Assembly: GCA_033763775.1 (NCBI GenBank)
Contig: JANRJW010000013.1
Coordinates: 124,001 to 188,000 of the forward strand
DNA from: JAJTHB01 sp033763775
Lineage (GTDB): Bacteria > Pseudomonadota > Alphaproteobacteria > Rickettsiales > SXRF01
Length of the DNA stretch: 64,000 nucleotides
Direction: 5' to 3'
Positions 24,664-33,738 of the stretch are shown one piece after another (the stretch's first letter is position 1; each line of letters opens with the position of its first letter). The notes beneath the pieces are model-generated. The model was not told the origin of the DNA. It was given only the letters and a program-made list of their open reading frames with translations, and searched no databases. The translations under genes and the position numbers were made by a program.

Positions 24664-26031
24664 ATGACAAAGCAAACGAAACAAACATCATGGAATCCCG
24701 ATAGCTGGCGCGCGCTTCCCATCAAGCAGCAGCCGAGCTACCCAGACGCTGTGCAGGTGAAGGAAGTGGAAGAGACACTGCGCGGCCTGCCTGCCCTTGC
24801 CTCGCCCACGGAAGCGCGGGCGCTCAAGCGCGAGCTGGCGGATGTGGCGCAGGGCAAAGCATTCCTGCTGCAGGGCGGTGATTGTGCGGAGAGCTTTGCT
24901 GAGTTTTCTGAGGCAAATCTGCGCTCGTTTTTCCGTGTGCTGCTGCAGATGACCATGGCGCTGATGTATGGCGCAGGTTGCCCGGTGGTGAAAGTTGGGC
25001 GCATTGCCGGCCAGTTTTCCAAGCCGCGTAGCGACCCGTTTGAGAAAAAAGATGGCCGTGAACTACCCAGCTATCGCGGCGATATGGTGAACGGCATGGA
25101 ATTTGACGAAGCCGCCCGCGCGCCTGACCCCGAGCGTCTGCTGCGCGCTTACTATCAAGGCTCAGCCACGCTGAACTATCTGCGCACGCTCGCCCGCGGC
25201 GGCTATGCCGCGCTGCCGCGCATCAATGACTGGAACATGGAATTTGCCAAAAGCTCGGCGCAGGGCAAGCGCTTTCAGGAACTGATTGACCGCATCAACG
25301 AATGCATCAATTTTATTCGCGCCTGCCGCTTGCCGATTGATGAGGTGGAGCAGTTTTCGGAAGCCAGCTTTTTCACCTCGCATGAGGCGCTGCTGCTTGG
25401 CTATGAATCCGCCCTCACCCGCCGTTCGGAGGCGGATGGCAAGTTTTACGCCTGCTCGGCGCACATGCTCTGGATTGGCGATCGCACGCGTTCGCCGGAC
25501 GAAGCCCATGTGGAATTCATGCGCGGTATCGCAAACCCCATTGGCATGAAGGTGGGGCCAAGCATGACGGCCGATGGTCTGCTTAAGCTCTGCGATATTT
25601 TAAACCCGGAAAACGAAGCCGGCCGCCTGACGCTGATTTCGCGCATGGGCTCAGCAAAGGTTGGTGAGCTATTGCCGCCACTGGTGCGCGCAATTAAAGA
25701 AAATGGCAGGCAGGTGGTGTGGGCGTGTGATCCGATGCACGGCAATACCATCAAATCGCCCAATGGCTATAAAACCCGTAAATTCACCGATATTCTCGCT
25801 GAAGTTCGCCAGTTCTTCGCGATTCACAAAGCGGAAGGCACCTTTGCCGGCGGCGTGCATTTCGAGATGACCGGGCAGGATGTAACGGAATGTTTGGGCG
25901 GCGCGCAGGCCATTTCCGAGATGAATCTCTCCGACCGCTACCACACGCACTGCGACCCTAGACTTAATGCATCGCAGTCGCTAGAACTTGCATTCCTGAT
26001 TGCCGAGACACTCAAGAAACAGAAAGGATGA
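24664..26031 (+). CDS. aroG: 3-deoxy-7-phosphoheptulonate synthase, class II
   Basis: First step of the shikimate pathway (phosphoenolpyruvate + erythrose-4-phosphate). The class II (plant-like) enzyme of 455 residues starts with WNPDSWRALPIKQQPSYPD. It has the metal-site Cys in LQGGDCAESF, the phosphate-binding VKVGRIAGQFSKPRS, and VWACDPMHGNTI and HFEMTGQDVTECLGG. It is not related to the class I AroFGH. gapR follows with overlapping stop and start regions. Confidence 0.93.
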   Translation: MTKQTKQTSWNPDSWRALPIKQQPSYPDAVQVKEVEETLRGLPALASPTEARALKRELADVAQGKAFLLQGGDCAESFAEFSEANLRSFFRVLLQMTMALMYGAGCPVVKVGRIAGQFSKPRSDPFEKKDGRELPSYRGDMVNGMEFDEAARAPDPERLLRAYYQGSATLNYLRTLARGGYAALPRINDWNMEFAKSSAQGKRFQELIDRINECINFIRACRLPIDEVEQFSEASFFTSHEALLLGYESALTRRSEADGKFYACSAHMLWIGDRTRSPDEAHVEFMRGIANPIGMKVGPSMTADGLLKLCDILNPENEAGRLTLISRMGSAKVGELLPPLVRAIKENGRQVVWACDPMHGNTIKSPNGYKTRKFTDILAEVRQFFAIHKAEGTFAGGVHFEMTGQDVTECLGGAQAISEMNLSDRYHTHCDPRLNASQSLELAFLIAETLKKQKG

Positions 26032-26033
26032 CT

Positions 26034-26321
26034 ATGAAAAAAAATCGCGTTGGCGGCGTGGCCGTTGATCAACTGAAATCCATCATTGGCCGTGTGGAGA
26101 AGCTGGAAGAAGAAAAATCGGGCATCAGCGCGGATATCCGCGATGTGTTTGCTGAAGCCAAAGGCAATGGTTTTGATGTGAAGGCGATTCGCACCATCAT
26201 CAAAATGCGCAAGATGGATGCCTCTGAGCGCGAAGAAGCGGAAACTATCCTCGACACTTACCTGCATGCCCTCGGCATGATTGAAGCAAGTGAAGATGAG
26301 CGCGAAGAAGAAGCGGCTTAA
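26034..26321 (+). CDS. gapR: GapR family DNA-binding protein (DUF2312)
   Basis: A small alphaproteobacterial nucleoid protein; in Caulobacter GapR binds overtwisted AT-rich DNA and aids topoisomerases. The 95-residue protein is almost all helical and charged: VAVDQLKSIIGRVEKLEEEK, then DIRDVFAEAKGNGFDVKAI and a helix to the acidic C-terminus. I prefer the ATG at 26034 because AAAGGA lies 5 bases upstream; the ATG at 26028 overlaps the aroG stop. Its stop overlaps the stop of the convergent glycosyltransferase. Confidence 0.88.
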   Translation: MKKNRVGGVAVDQLKSIIGRVEKLEEEKSGISADIRDVFAEAKGNGFDVKAIRTIIKMRKMDASEREEAETILDTYLHALGMIEASEDEREEEAA

Positions 26322-27085
26322 CCGCGCTTATTCTGCTCAAGATATTTCGCAATGCGGATGAAGCGGCTGAAGCCATAGACCATGGCGTTAGTGAAGCCCT
26401 GCGCACCTTTCAGGATATAGCCGCGCAGCAGGTAGGCTTTCAGAAAGGCCAGCGGAAATTCTGTGGCGAGCCTGAGATAGGCGAACTTCAGGCCTTTTTT
26501 CGCCATGTCGTTTGCCTGCATGGTGGAATAGCGATTAATTTTATCAAGGCTGTGCGTCAGCCCGCGCGAAGAACGGTGCTCAACGATATTCGCCAGTTCG
26601 CCAATGGTGCCGCTGGTCATATGCACGCGGTCATGCACTGTCGAATCGCTGTAGCGGCCGCAGGATTTCCGGTAAAGCCGCACCGCCCGCGTGACATGCG
26701 CGCCAGCACCCGGCTCGCTGCGCCCGGGCAATATCTCGGCAATATTCATCATAAAGCCTGCATGGCTTGTACCGGGTAAACCAGCGATGATTTCTTCTTT
26801 AAGAGCGCTGCTTACGACCTCGTCCGCATCAAGGTTTAACACCCAGTCATTTCGGCACCTTTCCTCGCCGAAGCGCTTCTGCAGGCCATAGCCCGGCCAG
26901 GCGTTGTAAAGCACGCGCGCCCCAAGCTTTTCTGCAACTTTCACGGTGTCATCATCACTGCCGCTATCGATGACAATCACCTCATCCACCCAGCCGCGAA
27001 CGCTTTCAATCGTTGCACCGATGCGATCCGCTTCGTTCAGCGCGATGATAAAAACGGAAATTGGTAAGCGAGTACTAGTGGACAT
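26318..27085 (-). CDS. Glycosyltransferase family 2, WaaE/LgtF-like
   Basis: A GT-A fold transferase of 255 residues. SVFIIALNEADRIGATIESV starts the nucleotide-binding part, VIVIDSGSDDDT follows, and the DXD-type metal site is LNLDADEV. The C-terminal part (HSLDKINRYSTMQANDMA, KAYLLRGYILKGAQGF) matches the LPS core glucosyl- or heptosyltransferases of the WaaE/LgtF group. I start at 27085. It is the last gene of the pyr-glycan run and overlaps waaL by 11 bases. Confidence 0.85.
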   Translation of the reverse strand: MSTSTRLPISVFIIALNEADRIGATIESVRGWVDEVIVIDSGSDDDTVKVAEKLGARVLYNAWPGYGLQKRFGEERCRNDWVLNLDADEVVSSALKEEIIAGLPGTSHAGFMMNIAEILPGRSEPGAGAHVTRAVRLYRKSCGRYSDSTVHDRVHMTSGTIGELANIVEHRSSRGLTHSLDKINRYSTMQANDMAKKGLKFAYLRLATEFPLAFLKAYLLRGYILKGAQGFTNAMVYGFSRFIRIAKYLEQNKRG

Positions 27086-28304
27086 AGCGTCTGGCATAGC
27101 GCGGTGCGGCAGCGGCAATGCTCAGGCTGTACCAGAACAGCATTGCCGGCCAGTTTGAAAAAATGCTTTGCGTGACAATCGCCGGCCACAGCACCACCAC
27201 TAGCGCGACCATGGGGAAAAGCCACAGCATAAGCGGCGCGCTCTGGCGTTGCTGCCAGACGGATTTAACGACCAGCCCCATCGCCGTGATGAATAGCGCG
27301 GCGCCAATCGTGCCGGTTTCGCTCAGCCACTCGAGGTAGATATTATGGGGATGAACATCACAGTAGGTGGTGTGAAGTAGTGCCATGGCTGGTTTGCACG
27401 CATATTTGAACTCTCCGGCGCCAAGGCCAAATACGGGACTCGTTTGCCAGAAATGAAAAGCAGCGATGAAAAGCTGACCATACACAGAATCAGCCAGATT
27501 GATGACCTGCTCAGCCAGCTGAATGGCTCTTGCCTGAACCACACTCTGGGTCATGAATAAAATAATCATGAGCAGAACAAATCCAGACATGGTGGCCAGC
27601 ACATACCAGCGCGCTTTATGGTTTGACCAGAAAATACCAGCCATGACCAGCACCGTAGCCATAATCATGAGCAGGCTGCTGGAGCGCTCGCCTGAGATTG
27701 GCACAATCGCCATTGCTGCTACAACAAAACCGGCAAACAAAAGATATTCATGACGTTTGCCCCGATGAATAAGATAAAAAGCCCAGAGCCCAGCTAGTGG
27801 AAGCGACAGCTTGAGGAGCAGATTCGCGATGTTCGGATGAGTCATTGGCCCGCCAAGGCGATGTGGATGTGGATAGTCTCTGCCACTGAGCGATGTGCCA
27901 TGAAAATATTGCCAGTATGTATCCACCAGCAGCAATACAACACTGACAAAAGTGATGGCCGCCATCAAGCTGATTCGTGGCGGCGAAATCAGCAGCCAGT
28001 GTGTGACCGCCGCGTAGAGCAGCACAAAGCGCAGCCACGCGAGTGAGCGAAGCGCTGTGGATGAATCAGATAGCAATAAAGACTGACAAACAAGATAACC
28101 CCAGAGCGCAAGCATGGCCACCAGCTCTGGTTTTTTAAAACAACTGAAATCATGGCGCAGAGCGCACTGGATAAGAAAAAACACAGCAATAGCAGAGACG
28201 GCAATATCTGCGCCGGCGCGTGTGACGGCCAGCAAAAGCGGCATGGCACACAAAAGCACAAAAGAAATGCGATCAAGGTACTGACACACAGCATTACGAG
28301 ACAC
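27075..28304 (-). CDS. O-antigen ligase family protein (WaaL-like)
   Basis: A polytopic membrane protein of ~409 residues with about 11-12 hydrophobic segments. The Wzy_C-type signature is seen in the large loop (SGERSSSL; PVFGLGAGEFKYAC, then DVHPHNIYLEWLSETG), where the conserved H-x-H-N motif of ligases is present. It would join O-polysaccharide or another glycan to lipid A-core at the periplasmic face. I choose a GTG start at 28304, preceded by CGGAG, because the longer ATG-initiated frame runs 70-100 bases into the upstream gene. Confidence 0.8.
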   Translation of the reverse strand: MSRNAVCQYLDRISFVLLCAMPLLLAVTRAGADIAVSAIAVFFLIQCALRHDFSCFKKPELVAMLALWGYLVCQSLLLSDSSTALRSLAWLRFVLLYAAVTHWLLISPPRISLMAAITFVSVVLLLVDTYWQYFHGTSLSGRDYPHPHRLGGPMTHPNIANLLLKLSLPLAGLWAFYLIHRGKRHEYLLFAGFVVAAMAIVPISGERSSSLLMIMATVLVMAGIFWSNHKARWYVLATMSGFVLLMIILFMTQSVVQARAIQLAEQVINLADSVYGQLFIAAFHFWQTSPVFGLGAGEFKYACKPAMALLHTTYCDVHPHNIYLEWLSETGTIGAALFITAMGLVVKSVWQQRQSAPLMLWLFPMVALVVVLWPAIVTQSIFSNWPAMLFWYSLSIAAAAPRYARRYVH

Positions 28305-29226
28305 GGCGAACTCCGGAAAGATCAGCAAAGAAACGATCCATTTGTGCGAGATGTTGCTCATTGATTGGCCGAAGTTCAAGGCATGAAACAATATAGCGTA
28401 GAAATGCTGATGATGTGTAACGTTTCGCAGCTGGCGTGGTATCGCGCACCTCTTTCCACAGCGCGGAAATGCAGCGGCGATAAAAACGGCGGCGATGGAT
28501 TTCGCTCAAGTTTGGAAAATCGCTCAGCATATGGCGATTCGCCAGATAGCGATCATGGTTGAGCTGCGAGCGATTGCCTGAAAGCTCGCCTTCAATTTTC
28601 GGCACCAGCACCACCGGTTCGTCAATCAGCACAAAGCGCCGCGCCACGCGCGCAAGCCTGAGCGCAATCGATTCGTCCTGAATGAAAATTCTTTCGTCGC
28701 AGCCACCCGATTTAAGAAAAGTGTCGCGGCTGACCATTTGCGTCATGCGTAGAATGCGCTCTTCAAATTGAAAATCCAGCGGCGAGTCACTGACCTTGTA
28801 TGCGGCATCATCATTCATGCGCGTGCCGAGCAGATCTTTGGAGGGAATGCCAGTTTTTTTCCAGCGGCCATAGACCACATCTGCGTCATGCTTTTGTGCC
28901 AGATTAAGCATGGTAAGCGAGGCATTTGCCGCCATGATGTCATCGGAATCGATAAATTGCAGGTAGCGACCACGCGCCAGCTTTGCGCCTTGATTGAGGC
29001 GAATGCTGGGGCCTTTATTTTCGCTGTTTCGGATAATTGTGACATTGGGTATCCCCCTTGTCACCTCTTCAACGACTTCGAGGGAGCGATCCGGCGAGAC
29101 ATCATCCACAAAAATATATTCCGAAGGCAGGCCGCCTTCCTGACCGAGCAGCGACTTGACCGTGTAGCCAATATAAGGCTCCTTGCGGTAAACCGTGACA
29201 ATATAGCTGATCACCGGATCTTGCAT
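28294..29226 (-). CDS. Glycosyltransferase family 2 protein
   Basis: 310 residues. The N-terminal GT-A domain contains SYIVTVYRKEPYIGYTVKSL, YIFVDDVSPDRSLEVVEE and the DXD-like FIDSDDIM. The donor and acceptor are unknown. It is encoded between pyrF (1-base overlap) and waaL (11-base overlap), which suggests a role in the same surface glycan as WaaL and the downstream GT2. Confidence 0.85.
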   Translation of the reverse strand: MQDPVISYIVTVYRKEPYIGYTVKSLLGQEGGLPSEYIFVDDVSPDRSLEVVEEVTRGIPNVTIIRNSENKGPSIRLNQGAKLARGRYLQFIDSDDIMAANASLTMLNLAQKHDADVVYGRWKKTGIPSKDLLGTRMNDDAAYKVSDSPLDFQFEERILRMTQMVSRDTFLKSGGCDERIFIQDESIALRLARVARRFVLIDEPVVLVPKIEGELSGNRSQLNHDRYLANRHMLSDFPNLSEIHRRRFYRRCISALWKEVRDTTPAAKRYTSSAFLRYIVSCLELRPINEQHLAQMDRFFADLSGVRRVS

Positions 29227-29930
29227 CAGAGGCTGGATAAAATAGATTTAGCGGCGTCGCCTGCGTGTGTGGCGGCGGTAATCGGGCGGCCGATAACCAG
29301 ATAGTTTGCCCCCTGCTCTAAGGCTTGTTTGGGTGTCATAATGCGCTTCTGGTCGCCGCTTTCAGAGCCTTCCGGCCGGATACCGGGCACCACCAGCGTA
29401 AAATCATCGCCGCACTCCGCGCGAATCATCGCAATTTCGTGCGGCGAACACACCACACCATCCAGTCCGGATTGCTGCGCAAGCGCCGCTAAGCGCTTTA
29501 CCTGATCTTTCAGCGCGCCAGCAATGCCAATGCTGGCAGAGTCAGCCTCATCCATGCTGGTGAGTATCGTGACGCCCACCACCAGTGGTCTTTCCTTGCC
29601 GGTGATGGAGGCAACCTCCATCGAGGCTTCAGCTGCTGCTTTCATCATCGCTTTACCGCCCGCGGCATGAACCGTCATCATGAAGCTGCGAATGCCAGCC
29701 GTGGCGCGCACCGCGCCCGCAACGGTGTTAGGAATGTCATGAAATTTTAAATCCAGAAAAATCGGAATGCCGTGTGAGGCCACAAAATCTGTGCCTGCCG
29801 CGCCATGAGCAGTAAAAAACTCAAGGCCAATTTTTAGCGCCCCCACCTGCCCTTTAAGTGCGATAGCAAGCTCTTCAGCTTTTTGTAAATCAGTGGTGTC
29901 AATGGCGCAGATGATGGGATTTCTTTGCAT
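29226..29930 (-). CDS. pyrF: Orotidine 5'-phosphate decarboxylase
   Basis: Last step of UMP synthesis. The 234-residue TIM barrel has the catalytic DLKFHDIPNTV motif (Asp-x-Lys...Asp) and the phosphate-binding VVPGIRPEGSESGDQ and YLVIGRPIT. Normal length for the short bacterial type. It lies 3 bases after pyrC. Confidence 0.95.
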   Translation of the reverse strand: MQRNPIICAIDTTDLQKAEELAIALKGQVGALKIGLEFFTAHGAAGTDFVASHGIPIFLDLKFHDIPNTVAGAVRATAGIRSFMMTVHAAGGKAMMKAAAEASMEVASITGKERPLVVGVTILTSMDEADSASIGIAGALKDQVKRLAALAQQSGLDGVVCSPHEIAMIRAECGDDFTLVVPGIRPEGSESGDQKRIMTPKQALEQGANYLVIGRPITAATHAGDAAKSILSSL

Positions 29931-29933
29931 GAG

Positions 29934-31265
29934 TTAGTCCAGTCTGTAGACCGTTTCACCGCCGACGATGGTGCGAATCGCACGGCCTTTGGTGCGGTAA
30001 TGGTCATAAGGGGAGTTATGCGATTTGCTGGCAAACTGCTCAGGATCCATCGTCCACTCAAGGTTCAGGTCAATGAGCGTCAGATCCGCCCGCGCACCTT
30101 TTTTCAGGCGCCCCGCCGGAACATGAATAATATCCGCGGGTTTATAGGTCATCGCGGCAATCACATCCCGAAGCGGCATGATGCCCTGATGATAAAGCCC
30201 AAGCGAGAGTGGCAGCATCGTTTCCAGCCCGACAATGCCATAAGCAGCGGAGGCCAACGGCACTCGCTTGCTTTCCTGATCATGCGGCGCATGGTCGGTG
30301 GCGATAGCGTCAATGGTGCCGTCTTTCAGCCCTTCAATCACCGCGAGCCGGTCTTTCTCAGCACGCAGCGGCGGGTTCATTTTGCTGAAAGTGCGATATT
30401 CCATCACCGCGTCGTCTGTGAGGGTGAAGTGGTGCGGCGCGGCCTCAGCCGTGACTTTCAGACCTTTCTTTTTGGCGCGGCGCACGGCGTCAATCGCTTC
30501 TGCGGTGGAGATATGCAGCACATGATATTGCCCGCCGGTCAGCTCCGCGAGCAGAATGTCGCGCTCGACCATCACCGCCTCGGCGGCATTGGGTGCACCG
30601 CCCACCCCAAGATGGGCAGAAACCTTGCCTTCGTTCATGCAGCTACCGCAGGAAAGATTTAAATCCTCGGCATGCTGGGCGATGGGCACACCAAACTCAC
30701 GCGCGTAGGTCAGCGCCTTGCGCATCACACCGGCATTCATCACCGGCAGGCCATCATCGGTGAAGCCGACTGCACCTGCCTCTGCAAGGAGGCCCATCTC
30801 GGTGATTTCTTCACCTTTCTGGCCTTTGGTGATGGCGGCGTAAGTGCGTACGTTCACATAAGCTGTTTCGCGCGCGCGTTTATGGATGAAGGCGACCAGC
30901 GAGACATCGTCAATCACCGGTCTGGTGTTGGGCATGCAGGCCACCAGCGTGACACCGCCTGCGGCGGCTGATTTGCTGCCAGTTTCGATGGTTTCCTTGA
31001 ATTCCTGCCCGGGTTCGCGGAAATGTACCTGAATATCGAGTAGGCCGGGCGTCAGCAGATGGCCAGCGCAATCCACCACCTCGGCATCAGCCGGGATATT
31101 GCCTTGTTTAATCGCGCTGCCGAAATCGGCAATGGTGGCGCCGGTGGTAATCAGCCCGCCTTTTTCATCAAGGCCGGAAGCTGGGTCAAATAGCCGCGCG
31201 TTGATATAAGCGACGCTGCGCGTCTGGCTTAACTTGTGGGTGGGTAAGAAAAAATGCTGTGTCAT
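29934..31265 (-). CDS. pyrC: Dihydroorotase
   Basis: Converts carbamoyl-aspartate to dihydroorotate. The 443-residue class I (PyrC2-type) amidohydrolase has the metal site DIQVHFREPG (HxH replaced by the family's VHFREPG), the bridging Lys region, HAED, HISTAEA and DHAPHDQESK. All metal-ligand motifs look intact, so this is an active enzyme rather than the inactive PyrC' partner found beside some PyrB proteins. Confidence 0.94.
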   Translation of the reverse strand: MTQHFFLPTHKLSQTRSVAYINARLFDPASGLDEKGGLITTGATIADFGSAIKQGNIPADAEVVDCAGHLLTPGLLDIQVHFREPGQEFKETIETGSKSAAAGGVTLVACMPNTRPVIDDVSLVAFIHKRARETAYVNVRTYAAITKGQKGEEITEMGLLAEAGAVGFTDDGLPVMNAGVMRKALTYAREFGVPIAQHAEDLNLSCGSCMNEGKVSAHLGVGGAPNAAEAVMVERDILLAELTGGQYHVLHISTAEAIDAVRRAKKKGLKVTAEAAPHHFTLTDDAVMEYRTFSKMNPPLRAEKDRLAVIEGLKDGTIDAIATDHAPHDQESKRVPLASAAYGIVGLETMLPLSLGLYHQGIMPLRDVIAAMTYKPADIIHVPAGRLKKGARADLTLIDLNLEWTMDPEQFASKSHNSPYDHYRTKGRAIRTIVGGETVYRLD

Positions 31266-31301
31266 GCGCGGAACTTTATCCCATTCACCAGCGATGACAA
31301 C

Positions 31302-32765
31302 CTATTTTCGTACTGGCCTGAGCAGCGATGTTTTAGGTGTATTTACCGCGCCAGTGACAAACTCCTGCGGATGGTCGATGGTGCGTTCGAGCTCATAATG
31401 GCCGCGCAATTCACGCAGCTTGATAAAGTTGCCCGTAACCACCGCACTGAACTGCCGGCTTTCGATCGCGCGCCGCATATCGTCAATAAATGCTTCCTTG
31501 ATGATATTTTTATCGCCTAAATCAGAGCGTGCGATATCAAGCCCCGCCATACCAAAACTGTAATTTTTCTTGCCCGCGATAGTCTGGATATATTGTGTTT
31601 CCACAAACAGCACGTCGCCAGCAATGTTGGCAATTTCCTGTAGAAAGGCTCGCCCTTTGGCTTCGGCCTCCTCGGTGGGAATGAAACGCCTCGGGTCGTA
31701 ATGCATGGAAAGAAACTGCCCAAGCACCAAAGCCGCCAGCAATGTGCCATATCGCGAAGAAATCGCGGGTAGCTTTGCGAGCGCCAGCCCTGCGCATAGC
31801 GCCAGAATGAAATGTGCCGGCATGAGCACATTCATCCAACCAAAGGAGTGAAGCCGCGACAGATAGGCGCTGGCTATGAAGCCAATCACGCACGCGCCAT
31901 ACCACACCAGCCGGTGCCTGTCATGACGGTAGAAATAGAACATCAGTGCGAGCGCTGGCAGCGCCATGAACACCACTTCTTTCATGTCACGTAGCCAGAA
32001 ACCGCTGAGCATGCGCATGTCATAGCTGTGGCCTGCTGGCACATCGTAAATGAAAAACCAGAACCAGCCAGCGGACTGCCACTCGAAAAACGCACAGGCA
32101 ACCAGGGAAGCCCAGAAAGCAGTAAAACCCGCTTTGAAAGCGCGGTTTTTATCCAGCCATAGCGCGGCAAGGAATGCTGGAGCCAGTGCCAGCAGCGCGG
32201 ATTGCTTGGTCAGAAACGCCAGCGCAAATAGCAGCCCGGCCATATAGCTGCTGCGGTTTGTCTGCCCGAAATAATACACATACAGCCCCCACACCATCAG
32301 CAGTAGATAGAGGCTATCGATGCGCGCCACATCAAACCAGCGGCTGCTTAAGCCGTAGGTTCCAAGGAACAAACCGCTGGCGATGATGCCAAAGCCGTGA
32401 GCTGCTCCTTCTTTACGAAGCCATTGATAAGCAAGGTAGGCCGTGCCGAGCGTGGAGAGGATAGAAACCAGCCGCGCTGGCACAAACCCCACGCCAGTGA
32501 GCCATGAAACCCACGTAGAAACATAAAAATAAAACGGTGTGTAAATGTAGGGAATGAATTCAAGCGAGGGCTTGGTGTAAATCGGCAGGCCGTCGCGTAA
32601 GCGCTGGATGATTTCGATGGAGTGGCCTTCCATCCATTCCAGATTGTAAGGATAGCCAAGGCTGGCAAAAGCTACCCAGACAAAACTAATGCCGTAGAGG
32701 CCGGCTAACAACGCGCATAGAAGAAAAGCCCCGCGCGAAGCTTTGCTCAGGAGTGCATCATCCAT
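31302..32765 (-). CDS. GT-C-type membrane glycosyltransferase (ArnT/PMT-like)
   Basis: A 487-residue protein with about 10-12 transmembrane segments. After the first helix comes a periplasmic loop with NLEWMEGHSIEIIQRL, where acidic residues near the membrane are typical of GT39/83-type enzymes that use polyprenyl-phosphate sugars. A soluble C-terminal domain follows from ~375. The ATG at 32765 overlaps the pyrB stop (ATGGATGA), indicating coupling. The substrate is unknown. Confidence 0.7.
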   Translation of the reverse strand: MDDALLSKASRGAFLLCALLAGLYGISFVWVAFASLGYPYNLEWMEGHSIEIIQRLRDGLPIYTKPSLEFIPYIYTPFYFYVSTWVSWLTGVGFVPARLVSILSTLGTAYLAYQWLRKEGAAHGFGIIASGLFLGTYGLSSRWFDVARIDSLYLLLMVWGLYVYYFGQTNRSSYMAGLLFALAFLTKQSALLALAPAFLAALWLDKNRAFKAGFTAFWASLVACAFFEWQSAGWFWFFIYDVPAGHSYDMRMLSGFWLRDMKEVVFMALPALALMFYFYRHDRHRLVWYGACVIGFIASAYLSRLHSFGWMNVLMPAHFILALCAGLALAKLPAISSRYGTLLAALVLGQFLSMHYDPRRFIPTEEAEAKGRAFLQEIANIAGDVLFVETQYIQTIAGKKNYSFGMAGLDIARSDLGDKNIIKEAFIDDMRRAIESRQFSAVVTGNFIKLRELRGHYELERTIDHPQEFVTGAVNTPKTSLLRPVRK

Positions 32766-33714
32766 GCTGCGAGAGAAGCTCAAGCACCGCCTGACGCACC
32801 GCTACCCCCATTTCGACCTGATCGAGGATGATGCTGCGATCAATGTCATCGGCGAGTTCGGTGTCGATTTCTACGCCGCGATTGATCGGGCCGGGATGCA
32901 TAATCAGCGCATCCGGCTTTGCGTAGGCAAGCTTTTTGCGATCCAGACCCCAGAAATGGAAATATTCACGGATGCTGGGAATGAAGTTGCGCTGCATGCG
33001 CTCGGTCTGCAGGCGCAGCATCATGATGATATCCACGCCCTCCAGCCCCTTTTTCATGTCGAAATAAGGTGTAACACCAAACGATTCTGGCGCGGTGGGC
33101 ATGAGGGTGGCGGGGGCGATGATGCGCACTTTGGCACCCAGCAGGTTCAGCAGCTTCATGTTGGAACGCGCCACGCGGCTATGCAGCACATCGCCGCAGA
33201 TGGCGACCGTCAGGCCTTCAATTTGTTTGCGGTGCTGGAGGATGGTCAGCGCGTCCAGCAGCGCTTGTGTCGGGTGTTCGTGGCAGCCATCGCCAGCATT
33301 AATCACGCTGCATTCCACTTTGCGCGCGAGCAGATGCACCGCGCCGGAATCCGGGTGGCGCACCGCAATAAAATCCGGGTGCATCGCGTTGAGCGTCATC
33401 GCGGTGTCGATCAGTGTTTCGCCTTTTTTGGTGGAGGAGCTTGCGACCGACATATTAATCACATCCGCCCCGAGGCGCTTGCCCGCCAGCTCAAACGAGG
33501 TGCGCGTGCGCGTGGAGTTTTCAAAAAAGAGATTAATCAGTGTGCGCCCCTTGAGGATGGCGTGCTTTTTATCCGTCGCGCGGTTTTTTTCGATGTAGCT
33601 TTGCGCCAGCGATAATACCAATTCAGCGTCACTGCGCGTGAGACCTTCAATGCCAAGCAGGTGGCGCTGCGAGAAGGTGGTTTTAGCTATCGGCGATGAA
33701 TTGGAATGCATCAT
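32758..33714 (-). CDS. pyrB: Aspartate carbamoyltransferase catalytic subunit
   Basis: Commits carbamoyl phosphate to pyrimidines. About 318 residues: carbamoyl-phosphate site FFENSTRTRTSFE, then ASSSTKKGETL, the catalytic HPTQALLDALTI, MMLRLQTERM and the final HPGPINRGVE. No pyrI is nearby. It is the first gene of a seven-gene run on the minus strand. ATGs at 33714 and 33711 are both possible starts. Confidence 0.95.
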   Translation of the reverse strand: MMHSNSSPIAKTTFSQRHLLGIEGLTRSDAELVLSLAQSYIEKNRATDKKHAILKGRTLINLFFENSTRTRTSFELAGKRLGADVINMSVASSSTKKGETLIDTAMTLNAMHPDFIAVRHPDSGAVHLLARKVECSVINAGDGCHEHPTQALLDALTILQHRKQIEGLTVAICGDVLHSRVARSNMKLLNLLGAKVRIIAPATLMPTAPESFGVTPYFDMKKGLEGVDIIMMLRLQTERMQRNFIPSIREYFHFWGLDRKKLAYAKPDALIMHPGPINRGVEIDTELADDIDRSIILDQVEMGVAVRQAVLELLSQHG

Positions 33715-33738
33715 AAAACTATAAACAACCAAGCTGGC

